Below, in pieces: positions 57,103 through 64,000 of a stretch of DNA of 64,000 bases. The number at the start of each line of letters is the position of its first letter. Positions within the stretch are counted from its first letter, which is position 1. The notes beneath the pieces are model-generated. The model was not told the DNA's origin, made no database searches, and was given only the letters and a program-made list of their open reading frames with translations. The stretch lies in IMG/VR virus record IMGVR_UViG_3300037882_001770, positions 186,001 through 250,000 of that record. One strand, written 5' to 3'. A program made the translations under genes and the position numbers. Source of the stretch: a virus.

Positions 57103-57987
57103 ATGACTAGCTTGATTAACCCAAACAACATTGACGGCGCTTACCCAGTTGCCGGCCAAGACAATAATTCACAAGGATTTCGTGATAATTTTACCAACAC
57201 AAAAACCAACTTTCAGTATGCGTCTAACGAAATCACAGACCTGCAAAATAAAGCAGTTCTCAAAAGCGCATTAACCGGAACCACGCTAAACAACGATATG
57301 TTGGGCAGTTTATTAAGCAATGCAACCATACAGGATTTTGGGTTGACCGCAGTTGCATTAGGCACATTGAGCTCAACTGTAACTATTAACTATGCCGCTG
57401 GACACTACCAAACAGTCACAACTGGAGGCAGTATCAGTTTGAGCTTTACCAATGTTCCGGCGGCTGGTACCGCAGGTGTTTTTGCTGTTCAAATTACAGT
57501 GGCTAGCACTGCGCATACTGTCACATTGCCAGCAGCAGTTAGCGTGAACAGTCGTGGTGTCTGTGGATTGAATACTTCAACTAACGTTATTACTTTTTCC
57601 AGCACCGGCGTGTTTACATTCCAATTTATCACATCAGACGGCGGTTCTTCATATACTGTTAATGAAGTTAACAAGCAACTCCAACCATTCAATAACAGCA
57701 GTGAAGATTTAGCAGCCAGTGGTGCCGCTAATTTGGCACTTGCTACCAGTTACTTTTCGACATCTGCAGCCGAAACAGCAACATTGGCAGCCGGGGTAAA
57801 TGGGCAGATTAAAACTTTTGCTATGTTTGCCGATTCTGGCGATATGGTTATTACTGTAACTAATGCTGGTTGGAAAACTTCAGGCACAGGTACAATTACA
57901 TTTGATACCATTGGTGATGCATGTACACTACAATATATCAATGCCAAATGGTTCTGTATTGGCAACAACGGTTGCGTATTTGCCTAA
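57103..57987 (+). CDS. Virion adhesin-like structural protein (294 aa)
   Basis: 'INPNNIDGAYPVAGQDNNSQGFRDNF' at the N-terminus is a variant of the phage anchor motif seen at 20344 and 51546. The rest is beta-rich (VTTGGSISLSFTNVPAAGTA; 'VITVTNAGWKTSGTGTITF'). Likely the third appendage protein of the set. Confidence 0.75.
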   Translation: MTSLINPNNIDGAYPVAGQDNNSQGFRDNFTNTKTNFQYASNEITDLQNKAVLKSALTGTTLNNDMLGSLLSNATIQDFGLTAVALGTLSSTVTINYAAGHYQTVTTGGSISLSFTNVPAAGTAGVFAVQITVASTAHTVTLPAAVSVNSRGVCGLNTSTNVITFSSTGVFTFQFITSDGGSSYTVNEVNKQLQPFNNSSEDLAASGAANLALATSYFSTSAAETATLAAGVNGQIKTFAMFADSGDMVITVTNAGWKTSGTGTITFDTIGDACTLQYINAKWFCIGNNGCVFA

Positions 57988-57996
57988 CCAAACTTA

Positions 57997-58025
57997 TTGA
58001 CAATTGACAATTATTCATATACAAT
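57997..58025 (+). promoter_or_regulatory. Sigma70-like promoter, leaderless configuration
   Basis: TTGACA, 17-bp spacer, TACAAT. The ATG at 58032 is 7 nt downstream, so the mRNA is predicted to be leaderless. Confidence 0.62.
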
Positions 58026-58031
58026 TAGTAT

Positions 58032-58253
58032 ATGGAACATCCGTTAATCACAGGTCTGGACTTGCTAACTCCAGACCAACTGTTAGAAAAAATATCCGAA
58101 CTTAATCGAAAGTTAGCATTTGCCTATCGATCTGGCAATGTAAATTTATGCAATCAGATTCGTATGGCCATCGATAGCCACCAATCCATCTACCAAGAAA
58201 AAACTCGTCGCAATCCCGGAACAGCATTTGACGATGTTATTGACATATCATGA
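58032..58253 (+). CDS. Hypothetical phage protein (73 aa)
   Basis: MEHPLITGLDLLTPDQLLEK then a helix 'ISELNRKLAFAYRSGNVNLC'. Helical protein of a type common near structural and replication genes of T4-like phages. 4-nt overlap with the next gene. Confidence 0.58.
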   Translation: MEHPLITGLDLLTPDQLLEKISELNRKLAFAYRSGNVNLCNQIRMAIDSHQSIYQEKTRRNPGTAFDDVIDIS

Positions 58254-58858
58254 ACGTTAGAATACACCACACTTTGCCATTTACAGCCGGAGTTTACTAC
58301 AATGGCCGGATGCAGATGAACACCTATAGTTTAAAACTATGGATGCTGACCAACAGCATGGATGCCAATGATCATAATATAAGTTTTGAGCGCATCAAAC
58401 ATTTTATCTACTCTGAAATCGAAAGCACAATTTTTATCAATAGTGAACACCGCGAACAGTGCCAACTGTATGCCAATGCAGGTCTTAATATTACAACTAT
58501 TCCAGGAGAACCAGTCGACCAATTGATTGGAATCATGCTATACTGTAAACTAAATGCTATTACTGAAACTCGCATGATAATCGTGGAAACAGAACTCAGC
58601 AGTCACCTTGGCGATGGCATGGTGTATATACATAGCGACGATGAAAATATACAAGGCGTTGAGGTACCAGACTGGTGGCTCACCCCCGATCTTGTTCATT
58701 GTGACAGTGCGTTGATTGACGTTGATAATGTGGTTCCTATGCACTTGACCAGTGCCTGGCGAGATTTTGATTTAAACTGGGTTGAAACCTCTGACAAGAA
58801 AACAAAAAACGATAACACTGTAGTATTTGCAGACTTTGGTAGAGATGATACAAAATAA
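58250..58858 (+). CDS. Hypothetical phage protein (202 aa)
   Basis: 'HTLPFTAGVYYNGRMQMNTY' and 'LIGIMLYCKLNAITETRMIIVETELSSHLGD', an alpha/beta protein known from other T4-like phages without a function. Followed by an overlapping gene (14 nt). Confidence 0.6.
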   Translation: MNVRIHHTLPFTAGVYYNGRMQMNTYSLKLWMLTNSMDANDHNISFERIKHFIYSEIESTIFINSEHREQCQLYANAGLNITTIPGEPVDQLIGIMLYCKLNAITETRMIIVETELSSHLGDGMVYIHSDDENIQGVEVPDWWLTPDLVHCDSALIDVDNVVPMHLTSAWRDFDLNWVETSDKKTKNDNTVVFADFGRDDTK

Positions 58859-59366
58859 ATTTGGTGAACTAGTATTTTCAGAAAACGACATATGCGATTT
58901 GCTCATGCAAGGACGCACGGTTAATTCATTAAAAAATGTTGTTGTTGATGAAACTGTAAATATCGAGGCACTGGCCAAGTTGGTTGACCGTCCAGAAAGT
59001 CTACTGACTTGGTCGTTTCCGTACGATGCAGAAACTTCTGTTCCGGAGTTTCATTTGACACAGCAGATGTCCTGGCACATGCCCGATGAATATAAGCAAA
59101 TAGACATAGCAGCTTACATATTAGGGCTGTGCAATAACGAAGCAGAATTGCAAAGGTGCGGCGCAGAGTTATTGTTGTTTCAAGAAAAAGATCTATTCAA
59201 CCTGTTGCGTTACTTGAAATATCTAGTGGATGTCATGACCACCAACCATATTATATGGGGTGTAGGACGTGGGTCAAGTGTAGCCAGCTATGTATTGTAC
59301 AAATTGGGTGTGCACCAAATTGACAGCATGTTCTACGAATTAGACCCCACTGAATTTCTGCGTTAA
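58845..59366 (+). CDS. DNA polymerase III alpha-like fragment (173 aa)
   Basis: The start is set at MIQNKFGELVFSENDICDLL, inside the end of the preceding gene. The C-terminal 'NHIIWGVGRGSSVASYVLYKLGVHQIDSMFYELDPTEFL' matches the 'vGrGRGSAa.SlV.Y.lgIt.iDP..y.L.feRFl' motif of bacterial Pol III alpha (C-family), but the catalytic palm is absent. A recurrent standalone phage protein; role unknown. Confidence 0.62.
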   Translation: MIQNKFGELVFSENDICDLLMQGRTVNSLKNVVVDETVNIEALAKLVDRPESLLTWSFPYDAETSVPEFHLTQQMSWHMPDEYKQIDIAAYILGLCNNEAELQRCGAELLLFQEKDLFNLLRYLKYLVDVMTTNHIIWGVGRGSSVASYVLYKLGVHQIDSMFYELDPTEFLR

Positions 59367-59369
59367 ATA
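59362..59369 (+). promoter_or_regulatory. T4-late-like octamer GTTAAATA
   Basis: 25 bp ahead of the ATG at 59394, overlapping the previous stop. Confidence 0.42.
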
Positions 59370-59393
59370 CACCCATATTATTAAGGAAATATT

Positions 59394-59867
59394 ATGACCA
59401 AAAAGATATACAAAACAGCAATGGGCAAAACTGTTGATCTTGGCTCACTGCTACTGCAAAACGAAACAGTGCGAGCCGTGGGCAACATGAATGTCAATGC
59501 CCGAGGCGATCTATTGGATAGCAACAATCGTGTGATTGATCAAAAAAGTCGTCAAGTTCAACGACAATATCGACGCCAAACCAACGTTTCTAATATTCCT
59601 GTGGCTACCAGCACTCGGACTGCCAAGGAAAAACAATTTATTAATACTGTAAACTCAGATGTTTTGGAGCCTGCGCTCGGTAATGAGTTTACAGAGTCTC
59701 CTGAGAATATTGTAGTTGCTCCTGGTGTAGTGAATTCTGAAATTGATGCCACAGTGGAGCCACAAGGCGGTCTTGCAGCTGCTATTGCTCGTGCCAAAAC
59801 TGTCAAGCAAGAACTAGAAAAAACTGCAAAACAACAAGCTCAGTCACAACCACTAAAACGTATCTAA
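59394..59867 (+). CDS. Hypothetical T4-like phage protein (157 aa)
   Basis: 'KKIYKTAMGKTVDLGSLLLQNE' and 'VRAVGNMNVNARGDLLDSNN' are conserved in T4-like phages. The rest is Gln/Ala-rich and likely disordered. RBS TAAGGAAAT. Could be a minor virion or scaffold-related protein. Confidence 0.6.
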   Translation: MTKKIYKTAMGKTVDLGSLLLQNETVRAVGNMNVNARGDLLDSNNRVIDQKSRQVQRQYRRQTNVSNIPVATSTRTAKEKQFINTVNSDVLEPALGNEFTESPENIVVAPGVVNSEIDATVEPQGGLAAAIARAKTVKQELEKTAKQQAQSQPLKRI

Positions 59868-59875
59868 GAGGAATT

Positions 59876-60277
59876 ATGATTAAACCAGCATTTGCTCCAC
59901 ATAAAATTCAGCAGAAACAATTACAAGCTATTAAAAAAGATATCATTGTTACCGATATGGAATTTGCTGAACGATTTACCGCCAACGGATTGATACTGCC
60001 ATCTGACAATGGCACTAGCCTGGGCATTAGACCGCGCTGGGGTAAAGTGTATGCAGTCGGTTCAGACCAGCAAGATGTATCAGTAGGACAATGGGTATGT
60101 GTGGCACACGGCCGCTGGACTCGCGGCCTGGACATTGAGGATGAAACTGGCAAGCGTACTATTCGCAAAATTGACCCAAACGATCTACTGTTGGTGTCTG
60201 ACGAAAAGCCCATGGATATGACCATGAGCAGTGCTATACACGTAGGAAAGAAACCCGCTGATCAACTGCATGATTAA
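59876..60277 (+). CDS. GroES-like co-chaperonin (gp31-type)
   Basis: 133 aa. 'IKKDIIVTDMEFAERFTANGLILPSDNG' (mobile loop and first strand), 'RPRWGKVYAVGSDQQDVSVGQWVCVAHGRWT' give the GroES beta-barrel. Phage versions replace GroES to fold capsid protein with host GroEL. RBS AAGAGGAA. Confidence 0.78.
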   Translation: MIKPAFAPHKIQQKQLQAIKKDIIVTDMEFAERFTANGLILPSDNGTSLGIRPRWGKVYAVGSDQQDVSVGQWVCVAHGRWTRGLDIEDETGKRTIRKIDPNDLLLVSDEKPMDMTMSSAIHVGKKPADQLHD

Positions 60278-60280
60278 ACC

Positions 60281-60502
60281 ATGGGTTTCAAAAAACCAAA
60301 TCTAAATGAAGCCAACTGGGCTATACGTACAGCACTGACCGAAATTCACAGTCCGTTAAATGATGGATTTATTCAAAGTAGTTGCAAACACGAGTTATAC
60401 ATGTTAAAATGTTGGCTAAACGACGAATATGACAAACTTCCAATATTTGTTGGGGAAGAACTATGGGAACAAGAACGAATAGTACAGATACTGAAAAAGT
60501 AA
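60281..60502 (+). CDS. Hypothetical phage protein (73 aa)
   Basis: MGFKKPNLNEANWAIRTALT then 'SPLNDGFIQSSCKHELYMLKCWLNDEYDKLP', a small helical protein of T4-like replication clusters. Its 3' end overlaps the next gene by 40 nt. Confidence 0.58.
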   Translation: MGFKKPNLNEANWAIRTALTEIHSPLNDGFIQSSCKHELYMLKCWLNDEYDKLPIFVGEELWEQERIVQILKK

Positions 60503-60663
60503 AACCTTCAAAATGTAGTTTGTGTAATCAAGAGTATACCCCTGTGTGTGATTATCGGCAAGGACGATGTCCACATCATTCCAGCTGGTTAGATAATATT
60601 TTATCTGATCCATACAAGTCAAGATTTTACAATTTACTTAAATTTTTAAAAGGCAACAAATGA
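60463..60663 (+). CDS. Small Cys-rich (zinc-ribbon-like) protein (66 aa)
   Basis: 'SKCSLCNQEYTPVCDYRQGRCPHH' gives a C-x2-C ... C-x6-C-x-H-H metal-site pattern. Begins inside the previous gene and ends by ATGA overlap with the clamp-loader gene. Might regulate replication or transcription; unknown. Confidence 0.55.
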   Translation: MGTRTNSTDTEKVKPSKCSLCNQEYTPVCDYRQGRCPHHSSWLDNILSDPYKSRFYNLLKFLKGNK

Positions 60664-61580
60664 AAGAACTTTGGGTAGAAAAATATAGACCTAATACTAT
60701 AGACGGTTACGTATTTCGCGACACCGCTCAGCGGGAACAAATTGAAAGCTGGATCAAGGATCGAGCAATTCCACATTTGATATTCAGTGGCAATGCTGGC
60801 ATTGGAAAAACAACACTGGCTAAGATTTTGATCAATCAGCTCGAAATAAACGAATATGATCTATTGGAAATCAATGCCAGTCGAACCAACAGTGTTGACG
60901 ATGTTAGAGTAAAGATTCAGACCTTTGTAGAAACAATGCCCTTTGGCGACTTCAAAATTGTGTTGTTAGACGAAGCAGATTATCTAAGCCCTAATGCTCA
61001 AGCCGCACTTCGAGGAGTTATGGAAACCTATGCGCATACAGCCAGATTTATTTTAACCTGTAACTACCCAACCAAGATTATTCCGGCACTACACAGTCGC
61101 TGTCAGGGCTTTCACATTGAACGTGTTGACATGACTGAATTTACTGCTCGAGCAGCTACAGTGCTGGTTGAAGAATCAATTGAATTTGACCTAGATACCC
61201 TAGATACCTATGTCAAGGCTGCTTATCCAGACCTGCGCAAATGTTTAAATACCTTGCAAATGAATAGTTCGTCGGGTAAACTGTTGGTCCCCAGTGGCGA
61301 TGCCGGCAGTACAGGCGACTGGAAACTGTCGGCAGTTGAATTGTTTAAAGAAGGGCGGATCAATGACGCTCGCAAACTGATGTGTAGTCAAGCTCGGCCC
61401 GAGGAAATGGAAGATGTATTCCGTTGGATGTACGACAACTTGTCGTTATGGAGCAAGGACACCGAAAAGCAAGATCAAGCAATTATTATCATTCGTAACG
61501 GCTTGGTGAATGTGCCAATGGTGGCGGATCAGGAGATCAATCTATCAGCAACTATCACGGAACTTTGCCAGTTGCAATGA
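60660..61580 (+). CDS. 44: Sliding-clamp loader ATPase subunit (T4 gp44-like)
   Basis: 306 aa AAA+ RFC-type ATPase. 'LWVEKYRPNTIDGYVF' N-terminus, Walker A GNAGIGKTT (44-52), Walker B 'IVLLDEAD' (D104-D107), sensor 'ILTCNYP', and arginine-finger motif 'HSRCQ' (S146-R147-C148). With gp62 it loads the clamp on primed DNA. A gp62 gene was not recognised in this window. Ends by ATGA overlap with a radical-SAM gene. Confidence 0.94.
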   Translation: MKELWVEKYRPNTIDGYVFRDTAQREQIESWIKDRAIPHLIFSGNAGIGKTTLAKILINQLEINEYDLLEINASRTNSVDDVRVKIQTFVETMPFGDFKIVLLDEADYLSPNAQAALRGVMETYAHTARFILTCNYPTKIIPALHSRCQGFHIERVDMTEFTARAATVLVEESIEFDLDTLDTYVKAAYPDLRKCLNTLQMNSSSGKLLVPSGDAGSTGDWKLSAVELFKEGRINDARKLMCSQARPEEMEDVFRWMYDNLSLWSKDTEKQDQAIIIIRNGLVNVPMVADQEINLSATITELCQLQ

Positions 61581-62773
61581 AAAAGGTAATACCGATACAG
61601 ACAGATCGTGATTATTATTGTTCAAATAAATTTACTTTTTTAAAAATTGATTTTGAAAAACAAACCACGTATAATTGTCATGCAGCCACACCCCATCCAA
61701 TTGATTTTGTCTGGTTAGAAAATAATCCTGGGCAATTGTTTAATACGCCAATCAACATGTCTGAACGTGAGTTGATGTTGGATAATCAACGTAACCCTAG
61801 TTGTGAACAAAACTGCTATCCAGCCGAAGATCGTGGCCAGGTCAGTACTCGAATGTTACAGTCTACTCCGGATCGTCAATACACTGATGTTCTAACTCAC
61901 CCCAAGCTGGTGGACTTTACACTGTTTAGTGAATGCAACCTTACCTGTAGTTATTGTTGCAAAGAATACAGCAGTGCCTGGCGCAATGACTTGTTAAAAA
62001 ACGGATCGTATGATCTGCCAAATTACGCCAATCAAAATCGCATGAAATTGTTGCCTATAGATATTGTGTCTGGTAAGGTAAGTCAAAAAGAAAAAGCAAA
62101 TTTGCCTAAGATAAAATTGCTATTGGAGCAAGTTTACAACAGTCGAGAACATCTTGAAATTTTAACCATCACCGGCGGGGAGCCATTTCTAAACAATCTG
62201 CTACCAGAGATATTAGAAAAATTTAAAACAGTTCCTAGAATTGATTTGTTTACTGGTCTTGGAGTTAACACCGAACGATTTAAAAAAATATTATCTGTGG
62301 TATCACAATACAAAAATATCAACTTGTGCATCAGTGCCGAATCTACAGAAAAAAATTACGAGTTTAACCGCTACGGCATGACTTGGCAAAATTTTCAAGA
62401 ACGATTAAAAATTATTCAAGATCTTGGAATCAAATTTGAATTCCACTGCACTATCTCTAATCTTACAGTGTTAGGGTTCAAGGACTTTTATAAACTCTAC
62501 AAAGATGTCAAACTACATATAGACTTTGTGCATCACCCCGATTTTATGTCAGCCAGCAACTTAGATCCTGCATCCAAACAACAAGTCATAGATGATTTAT
62601 TGCCATATCAAGACGATGTAAAAATCCAACAGATATTACAAACCGTAATCAGCGATCATGTAAATAACGATCATAGGGTAACTATGGCCACGTGGCTAGA
62701 GCAGTTTGCTAGTCGTCGACAACTTGATTTAAATTTATACCCAAAAACTTTTTTAGATTGGCTAAAACAATGA
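61577..62773 (+). CDS. Radical SAM protein (IV)
   Basis: 398 aa from the ATGA-overlap ATG (MKKVIPIQTDRDYYCSNKFT). The SAM motif is C120-x3-C124-x2-C127 (ECNLTCSYCCKE), then 'LTITGGEPFLNN'. The N-terminal C15, C34, C76 and C80 could be an auxiliary cluster site. A distinct subfamily from the 15590/49471 pair. Placed within the replication cluster; substrate unknown. Confidence 0.83.
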   Translation: MKKVIPIQTDRDYYCSNKFTFLKIDFEKQTTYNCHAATPHPIDFVWLENNPGQLFNTPINMSERELMLDNQRNPSCEQNCYPAEDRGQVSTRMLQSTPDRQYTDVLTHPKLVDFTLFSECNLTCSYCCKEYSSAWRNDLLKNGSYDLPNYANQNRMKLLPIDIVSGKVSQKEKANLPKIKLLLEQVYNSREHLEILTITGGEPFLNNLLPEILEKFKTVPRIDLFTGLGVNTERFKKILSVVSQYKNINLCISAESTEKNYEFNRYGMTWQNFQERLKIIQDLGIKFEFHCTISNLTVLGFKDFYKLYKDVKLHIDFVHHPDFMSASNLDPASKQQVIDDLLPYQDDVKIQQILQTVISDHVNNDHRVTMATWLEQFASRRQLDLNLYPKTFLDWLKQ

Positions 62774-63069
62774 GATATCTATTACTAACTTATTATACCA
62801 AACCCAATGGTCAAATCGATGAGGTTATGACAGTTGCTAACAAATTAAAAACCAGAGACTGGCAGACCTGTAACATTATTCTGGACTTCAAGGATCAAAA
62901 AGTATTGTTGTCCAGTGTCAAAGGTATGACCTCCACTAAAGACTGGGACACTGTTGTTGCTTATTATTACAAGCATTATACTCGCACAATCGAACGCATG
63001 TTTGAAGAAAACGGGCACCCTTTAAGTATTTTAGTGGACCAACGCAAAACAACAGAGGTTGACCAATAA
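62770..63069 (+). CDS. Conserved T4-like phage protein (99 aa)
   Basis: The start is set at the ATGA-overlap ATG (MRYLLLTYYTKPNGQIDEVM). 'TRDWQTCNIILDFKDQKVLL' and 'YYYKHYTRTIERMFEENGHPL' are typical of a conserved small protein of T4-like phages. No biochemical role known to me. Confidence 0.68.
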   Translation: MRYLLLTYYTKPNGQIDEVMTVANKLKTRDWQTCNIILDFKDQKVLLSSVKGMTSTKDWDTVVAYYYKHYTRTIERMFEENGHPLSILVDQRKTTEVDQ

Positions 63070-63087
63070 TCCGATTTCATGTATAAT
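63059..63087 (+). promoter_or_regulatory. Sigma70-like promoter, leaderless configuration
   Basis: GGTTGACC, 17-bp spacer, TATAAT. ATG at 63094, 7 nt after the -10. Confidence 0.72.
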
Positions 63088-63093
63088 AATACT

Positions 63094-63705
63094 ATGAAAT
63101 CGAAATTTAAGAACTTAGATCGTTTAATCCTAACTGATTGTGACGGTGTATGCCTTGACTGGGAGTGGGCCTTTAATGTTTGGATGCAGGAGCATGGATT
63201 TACCGAAGTTGATGGTAGCAAGTTCAGCTACGACATGAGTATCAGGTATAACATACCTAGGGAACAAGTAACCAAGCTGATACGCATTTTTAATGAAAGT
63301 GCCGCAATTGGTTTTCTACCAGCTATGCGTGATTCGGTGTATTACATCAAACGATTGCATGAAGAACACGGATTCCGTTTCCATGCTATCACTAGTCTGA
63401 GTTTAGATCCTAATGCTCAAAAACTACGTGAAATGAATATTCACAAGTTATTCGGTCCGACTGCATTTGAAAGAATTGTATGTTTGGATACCGGTGCACA
63501 CAAAGACGAAGCACTTGAGGAATATGAAGGCACTGGATGCTTCTGGGTAGAAGACAAAATTGAAAATGCCGAAGTTGGATACCGAGCAGGATTAAAAAGT
63601 TTGTTGCTCGAACATGGGCACAACATGAACCATGAGTGCCCATACCCGATTGTGAAGAACTGGAAACAGATCTATCACATTGTTACTGACTACTCCGAAG
63701 CGTAA
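63094..63705 (+). CDS. HAD-superfamily phosphatase (203 aa)
   Basis: The start is set at MKSKFKNLDRLILTDCDGVC, where the mRNA should begin. Motif I is 'LILTDCDGVCLDW' (DxDG). Motif II Ser/Thr is in 'HAITSLSLD', and the acidic motif III/IV is 'FWVEDKIENAEVG'. Probably dephosphorylates a small molecule or nucleotide. Convergent overlap with phoH. Confidence 0.82.
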   Translation: MKSKFKNLDRLILTDCDGVCLDWEWAFNVWMQEHGFTEVDGSKFSYDMSIRYNIPREQVTKLIRIFNESAAIGFLPAMRDSVYYIKRLHEEHGFRFHAITSLSLDPNAQKLREMNIHKLFGPTAFERIVCLDTGAHKDEALEEYEGTGCFWVEDKIENAEVGYRAGLKSLLLEHGHNMNHECPYPIVKNWKQIYHIVTDYSEA

Positions 63706-64000
63706 AGTTTTAGCACAGAATCAATAATTCTGTGTCGCTGTATGTCCTTGTTGTCCAAATGACAAACTGCGATTCCTTTTACACCCCCTTCCTCTAATCG
63801 TGAACAAAGGTCCATTAAACCATTGTTGCCGCGATTACGATCGGCCTGTTCTACGTCGCCCGTGATTACAATTTTTGAGCCTTCGCCGATACGGGTCATC
63901 AGCATTTTTACCTGATTAGGTGTTGCATTTTGCATTTCATCTGCAATAATAAAACTATTTTTGAATGTGCGGCCACGCATAAAAGCCAATGGTGCAATTT
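63690..64000 (-). CDS. phoH: PhoH-family ATPase (partial, N-terminus outside window)
   Basis: The visible C-terminal part reads 'IAPLAFMRGRTFKNSFIIAD', 'EMQNATPNQVKMLMTRIGEG', 'KIVITGDVEQADR' and 'GLMDLCSRL', the Walker B and downstream motifs of PhoH. Widely carried by phages. The gene continues past 64000. Confidence 0.9.
   Translation of the reverse strand, partial: IAPLAFMRGRTFKNSFIIADEMQNATPNQVKMLMTRIGEGSKIVITGDVEQADRNRGNNGLMDLCSRLEEGGVKGIAVCHLDNKDIQRHRIIDSVLKLYASE

Noticed and set aside
1-64000. CRISPR array
   Set aside because: No regularly spaced direct repeats; the fibre repeats are coding.
1-64000. tRNA genes
   Set aside because: None recognised when reading intergenic gaps; most gaps are too short, but no dedicated scan could be run.

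Overview
This window is part of the genome of a large tailed bacteriophage of the T4-like myovirus kind. The diagnostic genes are the sliding-clamp loader ATPase (gp44 type, 60660-61580), a PhoH-family ATPase cut by the right edge, a GroES-like co-chaperonin (59876-60277), several long fibre or baseplate proteins built on 'ATGNITGGN' and 'LPPGL' repeats, a SleB-type lysin, and long runs of very small genes joined by ATGA or TAATG overlaps. No capsid, terminase, polymerase or tRNA gene was recognised here. Host-type promoters (TTGACC/TTGACA, 17 bp, TATAAT), a phasin-like gene, an LPS-type phosphoesterase/glycosyltransferase pair and a lipoprotein suggest a Gram-negative, probably proteobacterial host. 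That host assignment is inference.

Layout. 1-0.94 kb: small minus-strand genes, one holin-like. 1.0-6.8 kb: a metabolic/fibre island with a glycosyltransferase-like protein, a nucleotide-sugar dehydrogenase, a 2OG-Fe(II)-type oxygenase, an amidinotransferase and a fibre-like protein. 7-10.8 kb: UV damage endonuclease, GNAT acetyltransferase, fatty-acid desaturase, phasin. 10.9-17.3 kb: a lipoprotein and a secreted partner, two ClpP-family proteases around a 525-aa unknown, the first radical-SAM gene. 17.4-19.7 kb: small genes ending in a SWIM zinc-finger protein. 19.7-23.7 kb (minus): an 1126-aa fibre and a LamG-like partner. 23.8-35.9 kb: a dense accessory region of small genes (HTH protein, metallophosphoesterase, DoxX, DUF2452, a radical-SAM gene split by a frameshift, gamma-glutamylcyclotransferase). 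35.9-39.9 kb: a structured non-coding segment, then a five-gene operon that starts with a DGQHR/ParB-like protein and ends with a DNA methyltransferase. 40-51.5 kb: rubredoxin and rubrerythrin, LpxH-like phosphoesterase and glycosyltransferase, small genes behind near-identical promoter cassettes, SleB lysin, IF-1, radical SAM, Fe-superoxide dismutase, IscA/ErpA-like protein. 51.5-59.4 kb: fibre/baseplate structural genes. 59.4-64 kb: replication and host-takeover genes, the fourth radical-SAM gene, a HAD phosphatase and PhoH.

Two transcription systems are visible. Host-like sigma70 promoters, often reused as a ~60-bp cassette and often placed so that transcription would begin at the A of the start codon, drive many small genes. 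T4-late-like octamers (NNTAAATA) precede fibre genes and several others. Intrinsic terminators often share an upstream motif TAAAAACAACAC. At least three non-coding stretches look like structured RNAs (35.87-36.11, 41.20-41.27 and 46.11-46.29 kb). The most distinctive content is the iron/oxidative set (four radical-SAM enzymes, Fe-SOD, IscA/ErpA, rubredoxin and rubrerythrin) and the 36.2-39.9 kb operon, which may be an undescribed DNA-modification cassette.
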